Below, in pieces: positions 16,772 to 25,979 of a stretch of DNA of 64,000 nucleotides. Made by a program: the position numbers and the translations under genes. Source of the stretch: Sphingobacterium gobiense (lineage in GTDB: Bacteria; Bacteroidota; Bacteroidia; Sphingobacteriales; Sphingobacteriaceae); assembly GCF_002980575.1 (NCBI RefSeq), contig NZ_PVBS01000001.1, forward strand, positions 868,001-932,000, given 5' to 3'. Positions within the stretch are counted from its first letter, which is position 1. The number at the start of each line of letters is the position of its first letter. The notes below the pieces were generated by a model that was not told the origin of the DNA, searched no databases, and was given only the letters and a program-made list of their open reading frames with translations.

Positions 16772-17821
16772 ATGAAGAGAATACTTTCAATAGACGGCGG
16801 TGGTATCAGAGGTATCATTCCAGGGATGTTTTTGGTGGCACTAGAAGGAAAAATTAAACAGGCAACGAACAATTCGGAAGCCCATTTAACCGACTATTTT
16901 GATTTTTTTGCGGGCACAAGTACAGGCGGAATCCTCTTGTCTATCCTATTATGTCCCGACGATAACGAACCGAGCAAACAAAAATATACAGCAAAAGACG
17001 CGCTCGACATTTATTTAGACCATGGGACGGAGATATTTTCCGCTTCAACTTGGCGTCGCTTTCTAAGTAAATTCGGCTTACTAAGCGAGCTTTACGATGA
17101 GACAATATTGGAAAATCTATTGAATAATTATTTTGGCAATAAAAAACTCAGCCAGCTTCTTAAACCCTGCATTATCACGGCATATAACATCGAATTGCGC
17201 AAAAATCACCTTTTTAGGCAACAAAAGGCGATATCACACGGTGACTTGCGCGATTTCTATATACGGGATGTATGTCGTGCTACATCCGCCGCCCCTACGT
17301 ATTTTTCTGTGGCTGAAATATTTTCACTAGCCGATATACGCTATCCCTTGGTAGACGGTGGGGTTTTTGCACACAACCCTTCCCTATCCGCTCTTTTGGA
17401 AGTCATTAAGAGTTATAATACCTATAAAATAAATGACATCTGGATATTATCGCTCGGGACGGGACTCTCCAAAATGTCTTATAATTATGAGGATTTCAAG
17501 AAAAAGAGGGCCATATCCATCGGACCTGCGTTAGTCGATATTATGAGCAGTAGCTCTGCAGAGAGTACCGATTATTACTTGAAACAATTGTTCCGATCCG
17601 TTAATAAGTCGGGGAATTATATCCGCATTGAACCCAGCAACCTCTCCTCTATCCATCCATCTATGGACTCCGCCTCTCCGTCTAACATTCAAAAACTTGT
17701 CTCTCTCGGCGATAAATTAATCAGCGAACATGAAGAGCTGATGAATCAAATTGTTGCTGAAATAATACAAGACAACAAAAACAAATCGGATCGGTCTGTA
17801 TGGAATTTTTTAAAAAATTAG
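16772..17821 (+). CDS. patatin-like phospholipase
   Basis: 349 residues. The patatin fold is complete: oxyanion loop DGGGIRG (residues 8-14), nucleophile elbow GTSTGG (Ser at about 51), and catalytic Asp in VDGGVFAHNPS (about residue 196). There is no signal peptide, so it acts in the cytoplasm or on the inner face of the membrane, hydrolysing acyl esters of lipids. Bacterial patatins of this type include CBASS effectors (CapV), but no nucleotide cyclase lies next to it, so a defence role is unproven. It sits alone downstream of tRNA-Ser(GCU) and repeat debris, a location typical of acquired genes. Confidence 0.85.
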   Translation: MKRILSIDGGGIRGIIPGMFLVALEGKIKQATNNSEAHLTDYFDFFAGTSTGGILLSILLCPDDNEPSKQKYTAKDALDIYLDHGTEIFSASTWRRFLSKFGLLSELYDETILENLLNNYFGNKKLSQLLKPCIITAYNIELRKNHLFRQQKAISHGDLRDFYIRDVCRATSAAPTYFSVAEIFSLADIRYPLVDGGVFAHNPSLSALLEVIKSYNTYKINDIWILSLGTGLSKMSYNYEDFKKKRAISIGPALVDIMSSSSAESTDYYLKQLFRSVNKSGNYIRIEPSNLSSIHPSMDSASPSNIQKLVSLGDKLISEHEELMNQIVAEIIQDNKNKSDRSVWNFLKN

Positions 17822-17880
17822 ACACGTTATAGAACAGGTTTCCATCCATAAACCTTACATTTACATAACAAAAGACAAGT

Positions 17881-19110
17881 ATGGCACTAAATTACATTTG
17901 GGTCTCCTTTTTCTTGATAACATTTCTGGTTGCTATCACTAAGCTTATCGGGGGCGATACAGAAATATTCCAAAACATTGTCAACTCCCTCTTCGAAAGT
18001 GCAGCTAACGGTGCCACGATCTCCCTTGGTTTGATTGGTATGATGACCTTTGCCTTGGGTATTATGAAAATTGGGGAAAAAGGCGGCATGATTAATATTT
18101 TTGCTAAAGCGGTAGGACCGTTTTTTAACCGACTTTTTCCTGAAGTTCCAAAAAACCACCCTGCCCTAGGCTCTATCTTGATGAATTTTTCCGCAAATGC
18201 ACTGGGGTTGGACAATGCCGCTACTCCCTTGGGACTAAAAGCTATGAAGGAGCTACAGGAGATTAACACGCAGAAAGATGCGGCCAGTAACGCGCAAATA
18301 ATGTTTATTGTGTTAAACGCTTCCAGTCTTACGTTGCTTCCTATTTCCATTATGGCCTATAGACAGGCGGCAGGTGCGGCTCAACCTTCGGATATTTTCT
18401 TGCCTATTCTTATCGCAACATTCTTTTCTACATTAGCTGGACTGATTACGGTATCACTATACCAAAAAATCAATCTGTTTCAAAAAACAGTCATCCTGTA
18501 TTTAGGTGTATTAGCGATCTTGATAGGCGCTGCATTGTATTATTTCAGTACACTAACGCCGAAAGAAATCGACGTTATATCCCGCGTATTCGGTAACCTT
18601 GTACTATTCAGCATCTTTGTTTCCTTTATTGCGTTGGCTTTATTTAAGCGTATCAATGTCTATGATGCTTTTATCGAAGGAGCAAAAGAGGGATTTGAAG
18701 TAGCTGTAAAAATCATCCCTTATTTGGTTGCTATTTTAGTGGGAATAGCTGTGTTTCGGGCTTCTGGAACAATGGATTATCTGATAGAAGGCGTCTCCGC
18801 TCTTATCGCATTTGCAGGAATGGACACCTCATTTGTAGAAGCATTGCCGGTCGCATTTATGAAACCGTTAAGTGGTTCTGGCGCGCGAGGGCTGATGGTG
18901 GAGCTGATGGCAACAAAAGGTGCTGATGATTTTGCTGCCCGTGTGGCATGTGTAATCCAGGGCTCCACCGAAACAACGTTTTATGTATTGGCTGTTTATT
19001 TTGGGTCAGTGGCGATCAAAAAAACACGGCACGCACTTCCATGTGCACTGCTAGCAGAACTTGTTGGTATTATCGCCGCCATCATAGTGGCGTATATTTT
19101 CTTTGGATAA
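17881..19110 (+). CDS. SpmA-SpmB fusion / nucleoside-recognition (Gate) domain membrane protein
   Basis: 409 residues, polytopic. The N-terminal half matches SpmA (FSANALGLDNAATPLGLKAM) and the C-terminal half SpmB (VEALPVAFMKPLSGSGARG, CVIQGSTETTFYVLAVYFG). In Bacillus these are two separate spore-maturation proteins with Gate domains; in non-sporulating Bacteroidota the fused form is common and its role is unknown, perhaps transport. It follows the patatin gene after 60 bases on the same strand. MgsA lies 67 bases downstream. Confidence 0.85.
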   Translation: MALNYIWVSFFLITFLVAITKLIGGDTEIFQNIVNSLFESAANGATISLGLIGMMTFALGIMKIGEKGGMINIFAKAVGPFFNRLFPEVPKNHPALGSILMNFSANALGLDNAATPLGLKAMKELQEINTQKDAASNAQIMFIVLNASSLTLLPISIMAYRQAAGAAQPSDIFLPILIATFFSTLAGLITVSLYQKINLFQKTVILYLGVLAILIGAALYYFSTLTPKEIDVISRVFGNLVLFSIFVSFIALALFKRINVYDAFIEGAKEGFEVAVKIIPYLVAILVGIAVFRASGTMDYLIEGVSALIAFAGMDTSFVEALPVAFMKPLSGSGARGLMVELMATKGADDFAARVACVIQGSTETTFYVLAVYFGSVAIKKTRHALPCALLAELVGIIAAIIVAYIFFG

Positions 19111-19176
19111 AAATTAAAACTGATCGACAGCGATCTCATTGATACTTAAAGAACAAATTTTCCAATAATTAAACGC

Positions 19177-19545
19177 ATGAAAAAAACAATTGCATTAATT
19201 GCACATGACGGAAAAAAAGCAGATATGGTAGGGTTCGTAAAAGACCATATTGAGTTTTTGAGAAATGCACATATCATTGCTACCGGCACGACTGGATCGT
19301 ATATCGCACAAACCGGCCTGGAAGTAGAACTCAAACTAAGCGGTCCGAAAGGAGGTGATGCGCAGATAGCTGCACTAGCGGCCGAAGGCAAAGTTGACGG
19401 TATCATATTTTTCCGTGATCCGTTAGGTCAACATGTGCATGAGCCCGACATCCAAATGCTTATGCGGATATCCGATTTGTACAACGTTCCACTAGCTACC
19501 AATCCAGCGACAGGAAGTTTAATTATCGAGGGATTATTTTCGTAG
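19177..19545 (+). CDS. mgsA: methylglyoxal synthase
   Basis: 122 residues. It converts dihydroxyacetone phosphate to methylglyoxal and phosphate, a glycolytic bypass under phosphate limitation. Catalytic residues line up with E. coli MgsA at an offset of minus ten: Asp61 (KGGDAQI), His88 and Asp91 (GQHVHEPD). The phosphate-binding ATGTTGSYI (residues 35-43) is present. The protein lacks about 30 residues of the E. coli version (152), mostly at the ends, but is otherwise complete. Confidence 0.95.
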   Translation: MKKTIALIAHDGKKADMVGFVKDHIEFLRNAHIIATGTTGSYIAQTGLEVELKLSGPKGGDAQIAALAAEGKVDGIIFFRDPLGQHVHEPDIQMLMRISDLYNVPLATNPATGSLIIEGLFS

Positions 19546-19646
19546 AAGGGTCAAGCAATGCTATATCATATAAAGCGATTTAATATAATTAATCTATCTT
19601 TTTTTAGTTGAACATAGTATATTTGCCGACATCAAAATTTAATTAC

Positions 19647-20588
19647 ATGTCTTCAACTAACAACAGCGAGGTTGATACACCATTTCAACTATTTGACAGA
19701 ACGGAATGGAAAAGTTTAAACGGTCACTTTTCTCATCATCTTACACCGGATGACATAGAAAAGCTAGGGGCGCTAAATGAACCGCTCACTGTTAAAGAAA
19801 TTGAAGAAGTATATTTCCCCTTGGCCCATTTGTTAGGCATCTTGATTAAGCGCACAAACGATAAACACGCTGCCATTAGTAGTTTTCTGAAGAAGGGTAC
19901 GAAAAGCCTGCCTTTTATTATCGGAATAGCGGGATCCGTTGCTGCAGGAAAAAGTACAACCGCGCGGGTCCTACAGAAAGTGCTTTCCATGCTTCCCGAC
20001 AAACCTAAGGTTGAGCTCGTAACAACAGATGGATTTCTCTATCCAAACCGCATTTTAGCGGAACGAAATATACGCAAAGGTTTTCCAGAGAGTTATGATA
20101 CCAAACTGTTACTGAGCTTTCTTGCGTCTATGAAATCTGGTGTTCCTCAGTTTGAAGTCCCTGTTTATTCTCATTTGGAATATGACATTATATCGCATGA
20201 GAACCAAAATATTGCACAACCGGATATTCTTATTGTCGAGGGTATTAATGTATTACAAGTAAATTCCTCCACAAAAAACAGTGTTTTCGTTTCGGATTAT
20301 TTTGATTACGCTATCTATGTAGATGCAGAGGAAAAAGATCTTATAAACTGGTATATTAATAGATTCGAGTCCTTACGCGCAACATCTTTCCAAAATCCGG
20401 CGTCCTATTTTCATCGTTATGCCGACTTAGGTAAAGAAGAGAGTGTCGCCATGGCAACAAACATCTGGAATACCATTAACCGCCCAAATCTGCACGAGAA
20501 TATTTTACCCACCCGTTATCGCGCTGATTTAATTCTCGAAAAAGGGTCGCACCACTTTGTAAAACGCATAAAAGTACGTAAAATATAA
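19647..20588 (+). CDS. coaA: type I pantothenate kinase
   Basis: 313 residues from the ATG at 19647 (MSSTNNSEVDTP); an upstream TTG is less likely. It phosphorylates pantothenate with ATP, the first and usually rate-limiting step of coenzyme A synthesis. The P-loop is GSVAAGKS (residues 96-103), followed by LVTTDGFLYPN and KGFPESYD, both characteristic of prokaryotic CoaA; length equals E. coli CoaA (316). It ends 2 bases from the convergent MscS gene. Type I CoaA is normally feedback-inhibited by CoA. Confidence 0.95.
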   Translation: MSSTNNSEVDTPFQLFDRTEWKSLNGHFSHHLTPDDIEKLGALNEPLTVKEIEEVYFPLAHLLGILIKRTNDKHAAISSFLKKGTKSLPFIIGIAGSVAAGKSTTARVLQKVLSMLPDKPKVELVTTDGFLYPNRILAERNIRKGFPESYDTKLLLSFLASMKSGVPQFEVPVYSHLEYDIISHENQNIAQPDILIVEGINVLQVNSSTKNSVFVSDYFDYAIYVDAEEKDLINWYINRFESLRATSFQNPASYFHRYADLGKEESVAMATNIWNTINRPNLHENILPTRYRADLILEKGSHHFVKRIKVRKI

Positions 20589-20589
20589 C

Positions 20590-21462
20590 TTATAAATTAC
20601 TATCATACGCCCGTTTAAACTTCAACACTTCCTTAAATACTTCGTTTTCTACCTGTTTATGCACTTTATTGCTACTGCTTTTTGCGTGCATTTCCATTTT
20701 ATATTTGACAAAGTCTTTCCCGAGTTCAACAACTTTAAGCTGTAAATCGTCTTCACCAGTTAAATAGGGATGATTTGCCAAAACCGCTTGTATACTTTCT
20801 TCCAGCTTATCCGCATCTACTGATACCTGTAATGGCAGTTCAAATTTTACGAGGAAAAGCGTCGAACGATGAGCTGATAGATTGATTATAGGTGACGTAA
20901 AAACCATGTTGTTAGGTACCATGACCATATCATCGTCCTCATTTTGTATAACCAGACTCGAAAAATTAATATCTACAATACGCCCTTTATGTTCACCAAC
21001 CGCTACTCTATCTCCAACGGAAAGTTGGTCGGAAAACATAATAAATAATCCAGATATCAAATTGGTGATATACTCTCGAAATGTAACTGCTATCGCCATC
21101 GCAACGATGGTCAAACTGGTAACGAAGTCTCGCGGATCGATGCCAAAAGCAATCATTAAACTAATGACCGCTACCGAAGTATTAAGTACAACCGTCAAAC
21201 GATTTATACCCAAGACAAAATTACCCCGAACGATTCGCTTTTCATGCCGCTTTTTGTATATCATGATCATGATATACCGACCAATGGAAAATAATATGCT
21301 CGACGTCAAAAACAGGTTAAGCCCGGCTGACACATTATTTAACCAGGGGTATTGCTTATAAAAACCGTCCAAATACCAAAATGAAACGTATAATAAAATG
21401 CACAAAACCAGCTTAATTAAAAACGGAATGGGATTTGTATCCTTTCTTTCTTCTGTCATCAT
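20590..21462 (-). CDS. MscS-family mechanosensitive channel (second paralogue)
   Basis: 290 residues from the ATG at 21462 (MMTEERKDTN); the longer frame to 21519 is not convincing. Four hydrophobic segments are followed by the MscS beta domain (GDRVAVGEHKGRIVDINFSS, MVMVPNNMVFTSPIINLS). The pore helix before it lacks the strict Gly/Ala packing of E. coli MscS. It is diverged from the copy at 1184-2032, so it may gate at a different tension or conduct differently. It converges on coaA. Confidence 0.85.
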   Translation of the reverse strand: MMTEERKDTNPIPFLIKLVLCILLYVSFWYLDGFYKQYPWLNNVSAGLNLFLTSSILFSIGRYIMIMIYKKRHEKRIVRGNFVLGINRLTVVLNTSVAVISLMIAFGIDPRDFVTSLTIVAMAIAVTFREYITNLISGLFIMFSDQLSVGDRVAVGEHKGRIVDINFSSLVIQNEDDDMVMVPNNMVFTSPIINLSAHRSTLFLVKFELPLQVSVDADKLEESIQAVLANHPYLTGEDDLQLKVVELGKDFVKYKMEMHAKSSSNKVHKQVENEVFKEVLKFKRAYDSNL

Positions 21463-21820
21463 AATAAAACTTCCTAAATTAGGATTTTTCCACTGATATT
21501 GCAATATAATTGAATACACGAAGCCCCGTTTTTAACAGCAATACGTATACTAGCATTTTTTGTAGGATGCTACCGCGGGATCCCGTCGATTGAAATTGAC
21601 ATCCATATTTTCGCTATCTTTTCCGTGATCATTGGTTAAAATTATCCTTTTCCGCTTACCATTATCTTAATATTGATCATAATAAATTTAAATATCACAG
21701 AAAAACCTTGCGCTTTTAACATGAAAGTATAAATATTCACACTGGCTATTTTCGTTCTTTTTTCTCAAAAAGGACAAAATAAACTAACTTAGCAAGCTGA
21801 AATGCGCTAGATATATTATT
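21463..21820. other. intergenic region between the MscS paralogue and accA
   Basis: 358 AT-rich bases without a supported gene. Two small symmetric sequences are visible: TAGCAT/ATGCTA around an 11-base gap (21551-21572), and the palindrome CGGGATCCCG at 21576-21585. TAACTTAG near 21784 is one base off the Bacteroidota -7 consensus and is correctly placed for accA. No terminator or structured RNA is convincing. Confidence 0.4.
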
Positions 21821-22774
21821 ATGCAAACAACATTTGATTTTGAGAAGCCTATTGCAGACTTGCAAACCCAAATAGAAAAGGTCCTGCAAGTGCAGGAAAA
21901 GACCAAGGTAGATATGAGTGCTACCGTTAATGAACTAGCGGAAAAACTCGAACAAGCCAAACAAGATATTTATGCAAACCTGACTGGTTGGCAAAAAGTT
22001 CAGATGTCTCGTCATCCGGATCGCCCGCAGACGTTCGATTACATCGAAATGATTTGCGACGAGTTTATCGAGCTTCATGGCGACCGCACCGTGCGAGATG
22101 ATAAAGCTATTGTCGGAGGATTTGCTTCTATCGATGGACAACCCGTTATGGTGATTGGCCATCAAAAAGGAAAGAACACAAAAGAACGCCAATATCGCAA
22201 TTTTGGTATGGCTAATCCAGAAGGATATCGAAAAGCGCTTCGATTGATGAAAATGGCGGAGAAGTTTAATAAACCGATCGTAACATTAATTGATACCATG
22301 GGCGCTTACCCTGGCCTGGAAGCAGAAGAACGCGGACAAGGAGAAGCTATCGCCCGCAACTTGTTAGAGATGTCTGTGCTCAAAGTACCTGTTATCTGTA
22401 TCGTTATCGGCGAAGGTGCTTCGGGAGGTGCATTAGGAATTGGTGTGGGCGATCGCGTTTATATGATGCAAAACACATGGTATTCGGTTATCTCACCTGA
22501 ATCCTGCTCTTCTATTCTCTATAGAAGTTGGGATCAAAAGGAAAAAGCGGCGGAATCCCTTAAACTAACAGCAGAAGACATGTTGAAAAACGGATTAATT
22601 GACGGAATCATCGGCGAGCCAATAGGTGGTGCGCATCAAGACCCGTCAGTTGCGGCAGAAAATCTAAAAGCAAGAATTTTAAACGATCTTAAGGAATTAA
22701 CACGAAAAGATGCCGATAGCCTTGTTGCCGAACGTATCGACAAGTTTAGCAAAATGGGTGTTGTAGTAGAATAA
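21821..22774 (+). CDS. accA: acetyl-CoA carboxylase carboxyltransferase subunit alpha
   Basis: 317 residues, full length. It works with AccD to transfer carboxyl from carboxybiotin to acetyl-CoA, the first committed step of fatty acid synthesis. Recognised by the N-terminal coiled segment, [14 protein letters not shown], the crotonase-fold [20 protein letters not shown] (oxyanion region), [15 protein letters not shown] and [13 protein letters not shown]. The start at 21821 is the first ATG after an AT-rich leader. It converges on the deacetylase gene with 5 bases between stops. Confidence 0.97.
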   Translation: MQTTFDFEKPIADLQTQIEKVLQVQEKTKVDMSATVNELAEKLEQAKQDIYANLTGWQKVQMSRHPDRPQTFDYIEMICDEFIELHGDRTVRDDKAIVGGFASIDGQPVMVIGHQKGKNTKERQYRNFGMANPEGYRKALRLMKMAEKFNKPIVTLIDTMGAYPGLEAEERGQGEAIARNLLEMSVLKVPVICIVIGEGASGGALGIGVGDRVYMMQNTWYSVISPESCSSILYRSWDQKEKAAESLKLTAEDMLKNGLIDGIIGEPIGGAHQDPSVAAENLKARILNDLKELTRKDADSLVAERIDKFSKMGVVVE

Positions 22775-22779
22775 AAAAA

Positions 22780-23775
22780 TTAATATCTAAACGGATAGTC
22801 CCTTATAAATTCAAACTTATAATCGGTCGTCGTTTGGATAGTATCGATCAGTGAGGACAGCAATTGCTGTCCTTTTTTGCTCTGAAACATATCATCGTGC
22901 ATTAATAATACAACGTTATTTGGCTCCATCGACGATTTATTGTCCATATAATTCCGGATGCGCGTATATATCTCGTTAACCGGTTGGACTGGTATCCCCG
23001 AAGCACCGTGAATTCTCCATTCCACATCCCAACCGTAAATTTTATACCCGTTCGTGTATAACATATCGGCCGTACTCGCTCCACTTTTTAGATCGATTCG
23101 CCTTACATCATCATAAATCCAGATATTGCGTCCAGGCAAACGCACTATTTTATGCGTCAGCTCCAGGTCCAATTCATTCTTTTCAAAATCTTCATACGCG
23201 CTTACTGGATTGCTATAGAACGTTGTAAATCTGTTGCCCGCATGTGTATAGCTATGGTTATAGCATTCCACCAAGGCATTATCCTTATATCGCTGAAAAT
23301 CTCTTTTCAATCGCTTTGATATATTTGCATGTCTACCGACCAAAAAAACGTTGATTTTTATATTCTTTGCTTTCGCAATTGAATCAATTGCCGAACTTCC
23401 TATCAAAGGACCATCATCAAAGGTAAAATAAACATGTTTAGGAAGTTTGTTCAATTCCTGCCGTACAGAGTCCCTAACACGACGACGCTCCATTCTTACA
23501 AACCTATCTAGCGAGTCTTTACTGATAGGATTCAGCGTATCTACCGGAACCTGAATAGGATTCCGCCACCGTTCTGTTAAATATCCTTTTTGATTTTTCA
23601 CGGTATCTTCTAATTTTAGATCAGATAAACCCACGATACTATCGACTTCTAATGTATCCGTATCCGGAAGCGAGCTTGCAGCACTTATGCTCATATTCCC
23701 TTGACAACCTACAAAAGACAAGGCTGCCATCATAACAGCTCCCAAATTGAAGATGGGTTTTATCGCTTTCCGCAT
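22780..23775 (-). CDS. polysaccharide deacetylase (NodB-type) lipoprotein
   Basis: 331 residues. A lipoprotein signal ends at LSFVGC (Cys24), so it is anchored in an envelope membrane. A spacer of about 90 residues precedes the NodB domain: catalytic Asp120-Asp121 in FTFDDGP, zinc ligands His174 and His178 in NHSYTHAG, and VLLMHDD near the C-terminus as the last motif. Such enzymes deacetylate N-acetylglucosamine polymers such as peptidoglycan or exopolysaccharide; the actual substrate is unknown. It stands alone, convergent with accA. Confidence 0.88.
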   Translation of the reverse strand: MRKAIKPIFNLGAVMMAALSFVGCQGNMSISAASSLPDTDTLEVDSIVGLSDLKLEDTVKNQKGYLTERWRNPIQVPVDTLNPISKDSLDRFVRMERRRVRDSVRQELNKLPKHVYFTFDDGPLIGSSAIDSIAKAKNIKINVFLVGRHANISKRLKRDFQRYKDNALVECYNHSYTHAGNRFTTFYSNPVSAYEDFEKNELDLELTHKIVRLPGRNIWIYDDVRRIDLKSGASTADMLYTNGYKIYGWDVEWRIHGASGIPVQPVNEIYTRIRNYMDNKSSMEPNNVVLLMHDDMFQSKKGQQLLSSLIDTIQTTTDYKFEFIRDYPFRY

Positions 23776-23893
23776 GTATTATTTCAATTATTAAATTTGA
23801 CTCAAACTTAAAAAATCTGTTTGACAAAACCTGAATTGTGTAGAAAGAACATGCAAAAATACCAGATTTTCGCTACATACAGTTGATTTTCGC

Positions 23894-23901
23894 TATCTTT
23901 G
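23894..23901 (+). promoter_or_regulatory. -7 promoter element of ychF
   Basis: TATCTTTG, a perfect TAnnTTTG match, lies 26 bases before the ychF ATG. A -33 TTTG at exact spacing is not seen (TTTTCG lies slightly too far upstream), so the call rests on the -7 box and position. Confidence 0.5.
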
Positions 23902-23927
23902 TGCGATTTAAAAAAAATGAAATTTTC

Positions 23928-25028
23928 ATGGCTTTACAATGCGGTATAGTAGGTTTACCAAATGTGGGTAAATCAACGTTATTCAACTGTCTGTCCAATG
24001 CAAAAGCACAGGCGGCAAATTTTCCCTTTTGTACAATAGAACCCAATGTCGGTGTGATTACTGTACCCGATGATCGATTAAATAAATTAGCAGAAATTGT
24101 TAATCCACAGCGCGTCGTTCCTAATACAATTGAGATTGTAGATATTGCCGGCTTGGTAAAGGGCGCTTCCAAAGGTGAAGGATTAGGGAACCAGTTTTTG
24201 GGAAATATTCGCACAACGAATGCCATTATTCATGTTTTGCGTTGTTTCGATGATGGCAACGTAGTACACGTAGACGGCTCTGTAGACCCCATTCGCGATA
24301 AAGAAATCATCGACACCGAATTGCAACTAAAAGACTTGGATACCGTGATAAAACGTATCCAGAAAGTAGAGAAAATGGCAAAGACAGGCGGTGATAAAGA
24401 TGCAAAAAGGACGTATGAAATCTTGTCGATTGTCAAAGAACATCTAGAAGCTGGTAAATCTGCCCGAACAGCTCCAATCCAACCCGAAGATTTTGAATTT
24501 ATTAGTGACCTCGCTTTATTGACGGTAAAACCTGTTTTATACGTTTGCAACGTAGACGAAGCTTCCGTAACAACGGGAAATGCCTATGTAGACCGTGTAA
24601 TAGAGGCTGTAAAGGATGAGAACGCTGAAGTACTCGTGATTTCAGCTCAAATTGAATCTGAAATTGCACAACTTGAATCATATGAAGAACGCAAAATGTT
24701 CTTAGACGATTTAGGATTGGATGAGTCCGGTGTATATAAATTGATCAGGGCAGCTTATTCGCTATTGGATCTCGCTACTTATTTTACCGCTGGAGTGCAA
24801 GAAGTACGTGCTTGGACAATCGAGAGAGGATTTACTGCACCACAGGCAGCAGGTGTTATCCACACCGACTTCGAGAAGGGCTTTATTCGCGCCGAAGTTA
24901 TTAAATATGATGACTACATTCAATACGGTTCAGAGAACGCTATTAAAGAAGCGGGTAAGCTCAGTGTAGAAGGAAAGACCTATATCGTTGAAGATGGCGA
25001 TATTATGCATTTTAGGTTTAATGTGTAA
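23928..25028 (+). CDS. ychF: redox-regulated ATPase / GTPase-like YchF (Obg family)
   Basis: 366 residues from the ATG at 23928 (MALQCGIVGLPN). The P-loop GLPNVGKST (residues 9-17) opens a G-domain with the DIAGLVKGASKGEGLG switch region. A coiled-coil insertion (about 130-170) and a C-terminal TGS domain (GVIHTDFEKGFIRAEVI) follow. YchF/OLA1 proteins hydrolyse ATP and bind ribosomes, and are linked to stress responses. Length equals E. coli YchF (363). A terminator follows at 25053. Confidence 0.96.
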   Translation: MALQCGIVGLPNVGKSTLFNCLSNAKAQAANFPFCTIEPNVGVITVPDDRLNKLAEIVNPQRVVPNTIEIVDIAGLVKGASKGEGLGNQFLGNIRTTNAIIHVLRCFDDGNVVHVDGSVDPIRDKEIIDTELQLKDLDTVIKRIQKVEKMAKTGGDKDAKRTYEILSIVKEHLEAGKSARTAPIQPEDFEFISDLALLTVKPVLYVCNVDEASVTTGNAYVDRVIEAVKDENAEVLVISAQIESEIAQLESYEERKMFLDDLGLDESGVYKLIRAAYSLLDLATYFTAGVQEVRAWTIERGFTAPQAAGVIHTDFEKGFIRAEVIKYDDYIQYGSENAIKEAGKLSVEGKTYIVEDGDIMHFRFNV

Positions 25029-25052
25029 TGACACATATCTAATTATAAAACG

Positions 25053-25088
25053 AACGCCCGGCTTTTGTTGGGCGTTTTATTTTTTTTA
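25053..25088 (+). terminator. terminator of ychF
   Basis: AACGCCC, a 10-base loop, GGGCGTT, then a T-rich tract. The downstream arm and T tract overlap a possible promoter for the next gene (TTTG at 25064, N19, TATCTTCG at 25087). Confidence 0.75.
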
Positions 25089-25097
25089 TCTTCGAGT

Positions 25098-25979
25098 ATG
25101 AAATTTGGACAAGTAAATAATCCGGAAGAAATTGATTTTTCGCTTCCTCCTACTCCATCGGAGACAATTCAGTTACTGGAGGCACACCAACAAAAGAAAC
25201 CGCTAGAAGTTGCTGTAGGTTGTGCAAAATGGAATAAAGCAGATTTAAAAGGTTTCTACCCTCGAGGTACTAAAGATGAATTGATTTACTATTCCAGACA
25301 GTTTAATTCGATCGAATTAAATGCGACATTTTACAATTCTCCTTCTAAAGAACAGGTAAAAACCTGGAAAGACAAAACACCTGATGGTTTTAAGTTCTTC
25401 CCTAAAATCCCTCAATCGGTTAGCCATTATTCCAGACTCCTAAACAGCGATGAAAAGGTAAAGGATTTTGTAGATGCCACCGTGTTATTTGAAGAGAAAC
25501 TGGGTATGGCATTCCTGCAGATGCACGATAATTACAAACCAAAGGATTTTGACAGATTGGAAAAATTCTTGCTTAGTTTTCCAAAAGGCTATCCACTAGC
25601 TGTAGAAGTCCGTAATGAGGAGTGGTTTTCAGACAGTAAAATTAGTGCGCGTTTATACGAATTATTCGAAGAAACACACACCGCTAACGTACTTGTTGAC
25701 ACCGCTGGGCGCCGTGATATGATGCATATGCGACTAACCACCCCCACAGCTTTTATACGCTATGTAGGCGCCAACCATCCGTCGGACTACGATCGGTTGG
25801 TCGAATGGGTAAAGGTTATCAAGGAATGGAAAGAAGCAGGTTTACAGCAATTGTTTTTCTTTATCCATCAAAACATAGAGTTGGAGTCGCCCTTACTAGC
25901 AGCACATTTCATTGAACATCTTAATAAAGAAATAGGCTCAGACCTCCGTATACCGAACAAAGGAAACACGTTGTTTTAA
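25098..25979 (+). CDS. DUF72 domain protein
   Basis: 293 residues from the ATG at 25098 (MKFGQVNNPEE). The DUF72 TIM-barrel signature is clear: VAVGCAKWNKADLKGFYP, NSIELNATFYNSP, FKFFPKIPQSVSH, LAVEVRNEEWF and FFFIHQN. The family is widespread in bacteria and archaea with no established activity; the barrel and conserved acidic and aromatic residues suggest an enzyme, possibly nuclease-like, but this is unproven. Its stop codon overlaps that of the convergent MFS gene (bases 25976-25979). Confidence 0.9.
   Translation: MKFGQVNNPEEIDFSLPPTPSETIQLLEAHQQKKPLEVAVGCAKWNKADLKGFYPRGTKDELIYYSRQFNSIELNATFYNSPSKEQVKTWKDKTPDGFKFFPKIPQSVSHYSRLLNSDEKVKDFVDATVLFEEKLGMAFLQMHDNYKPKDFDRLEKFLLSFPKGYPLAVEVRNEEWFSDSKISARLYELFEETHTANVLVDTAGRRDMMHMRLTTPTAFIRYVGANHPSDYDRLVEWVKVIKEWKEAGLQQLFFFIHQNIELESPLLAAHFIEHLNKEIGSDLRIPNKGNTLF

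Noticed and set aside
16772..17821. CBASS defence operon around the patatin gene
   Set aside because: No CD-NTase, Cap2/Cap3 or other defence gene is adjacent; the neighbour is an SpmA/SpmB-like membrane protein.
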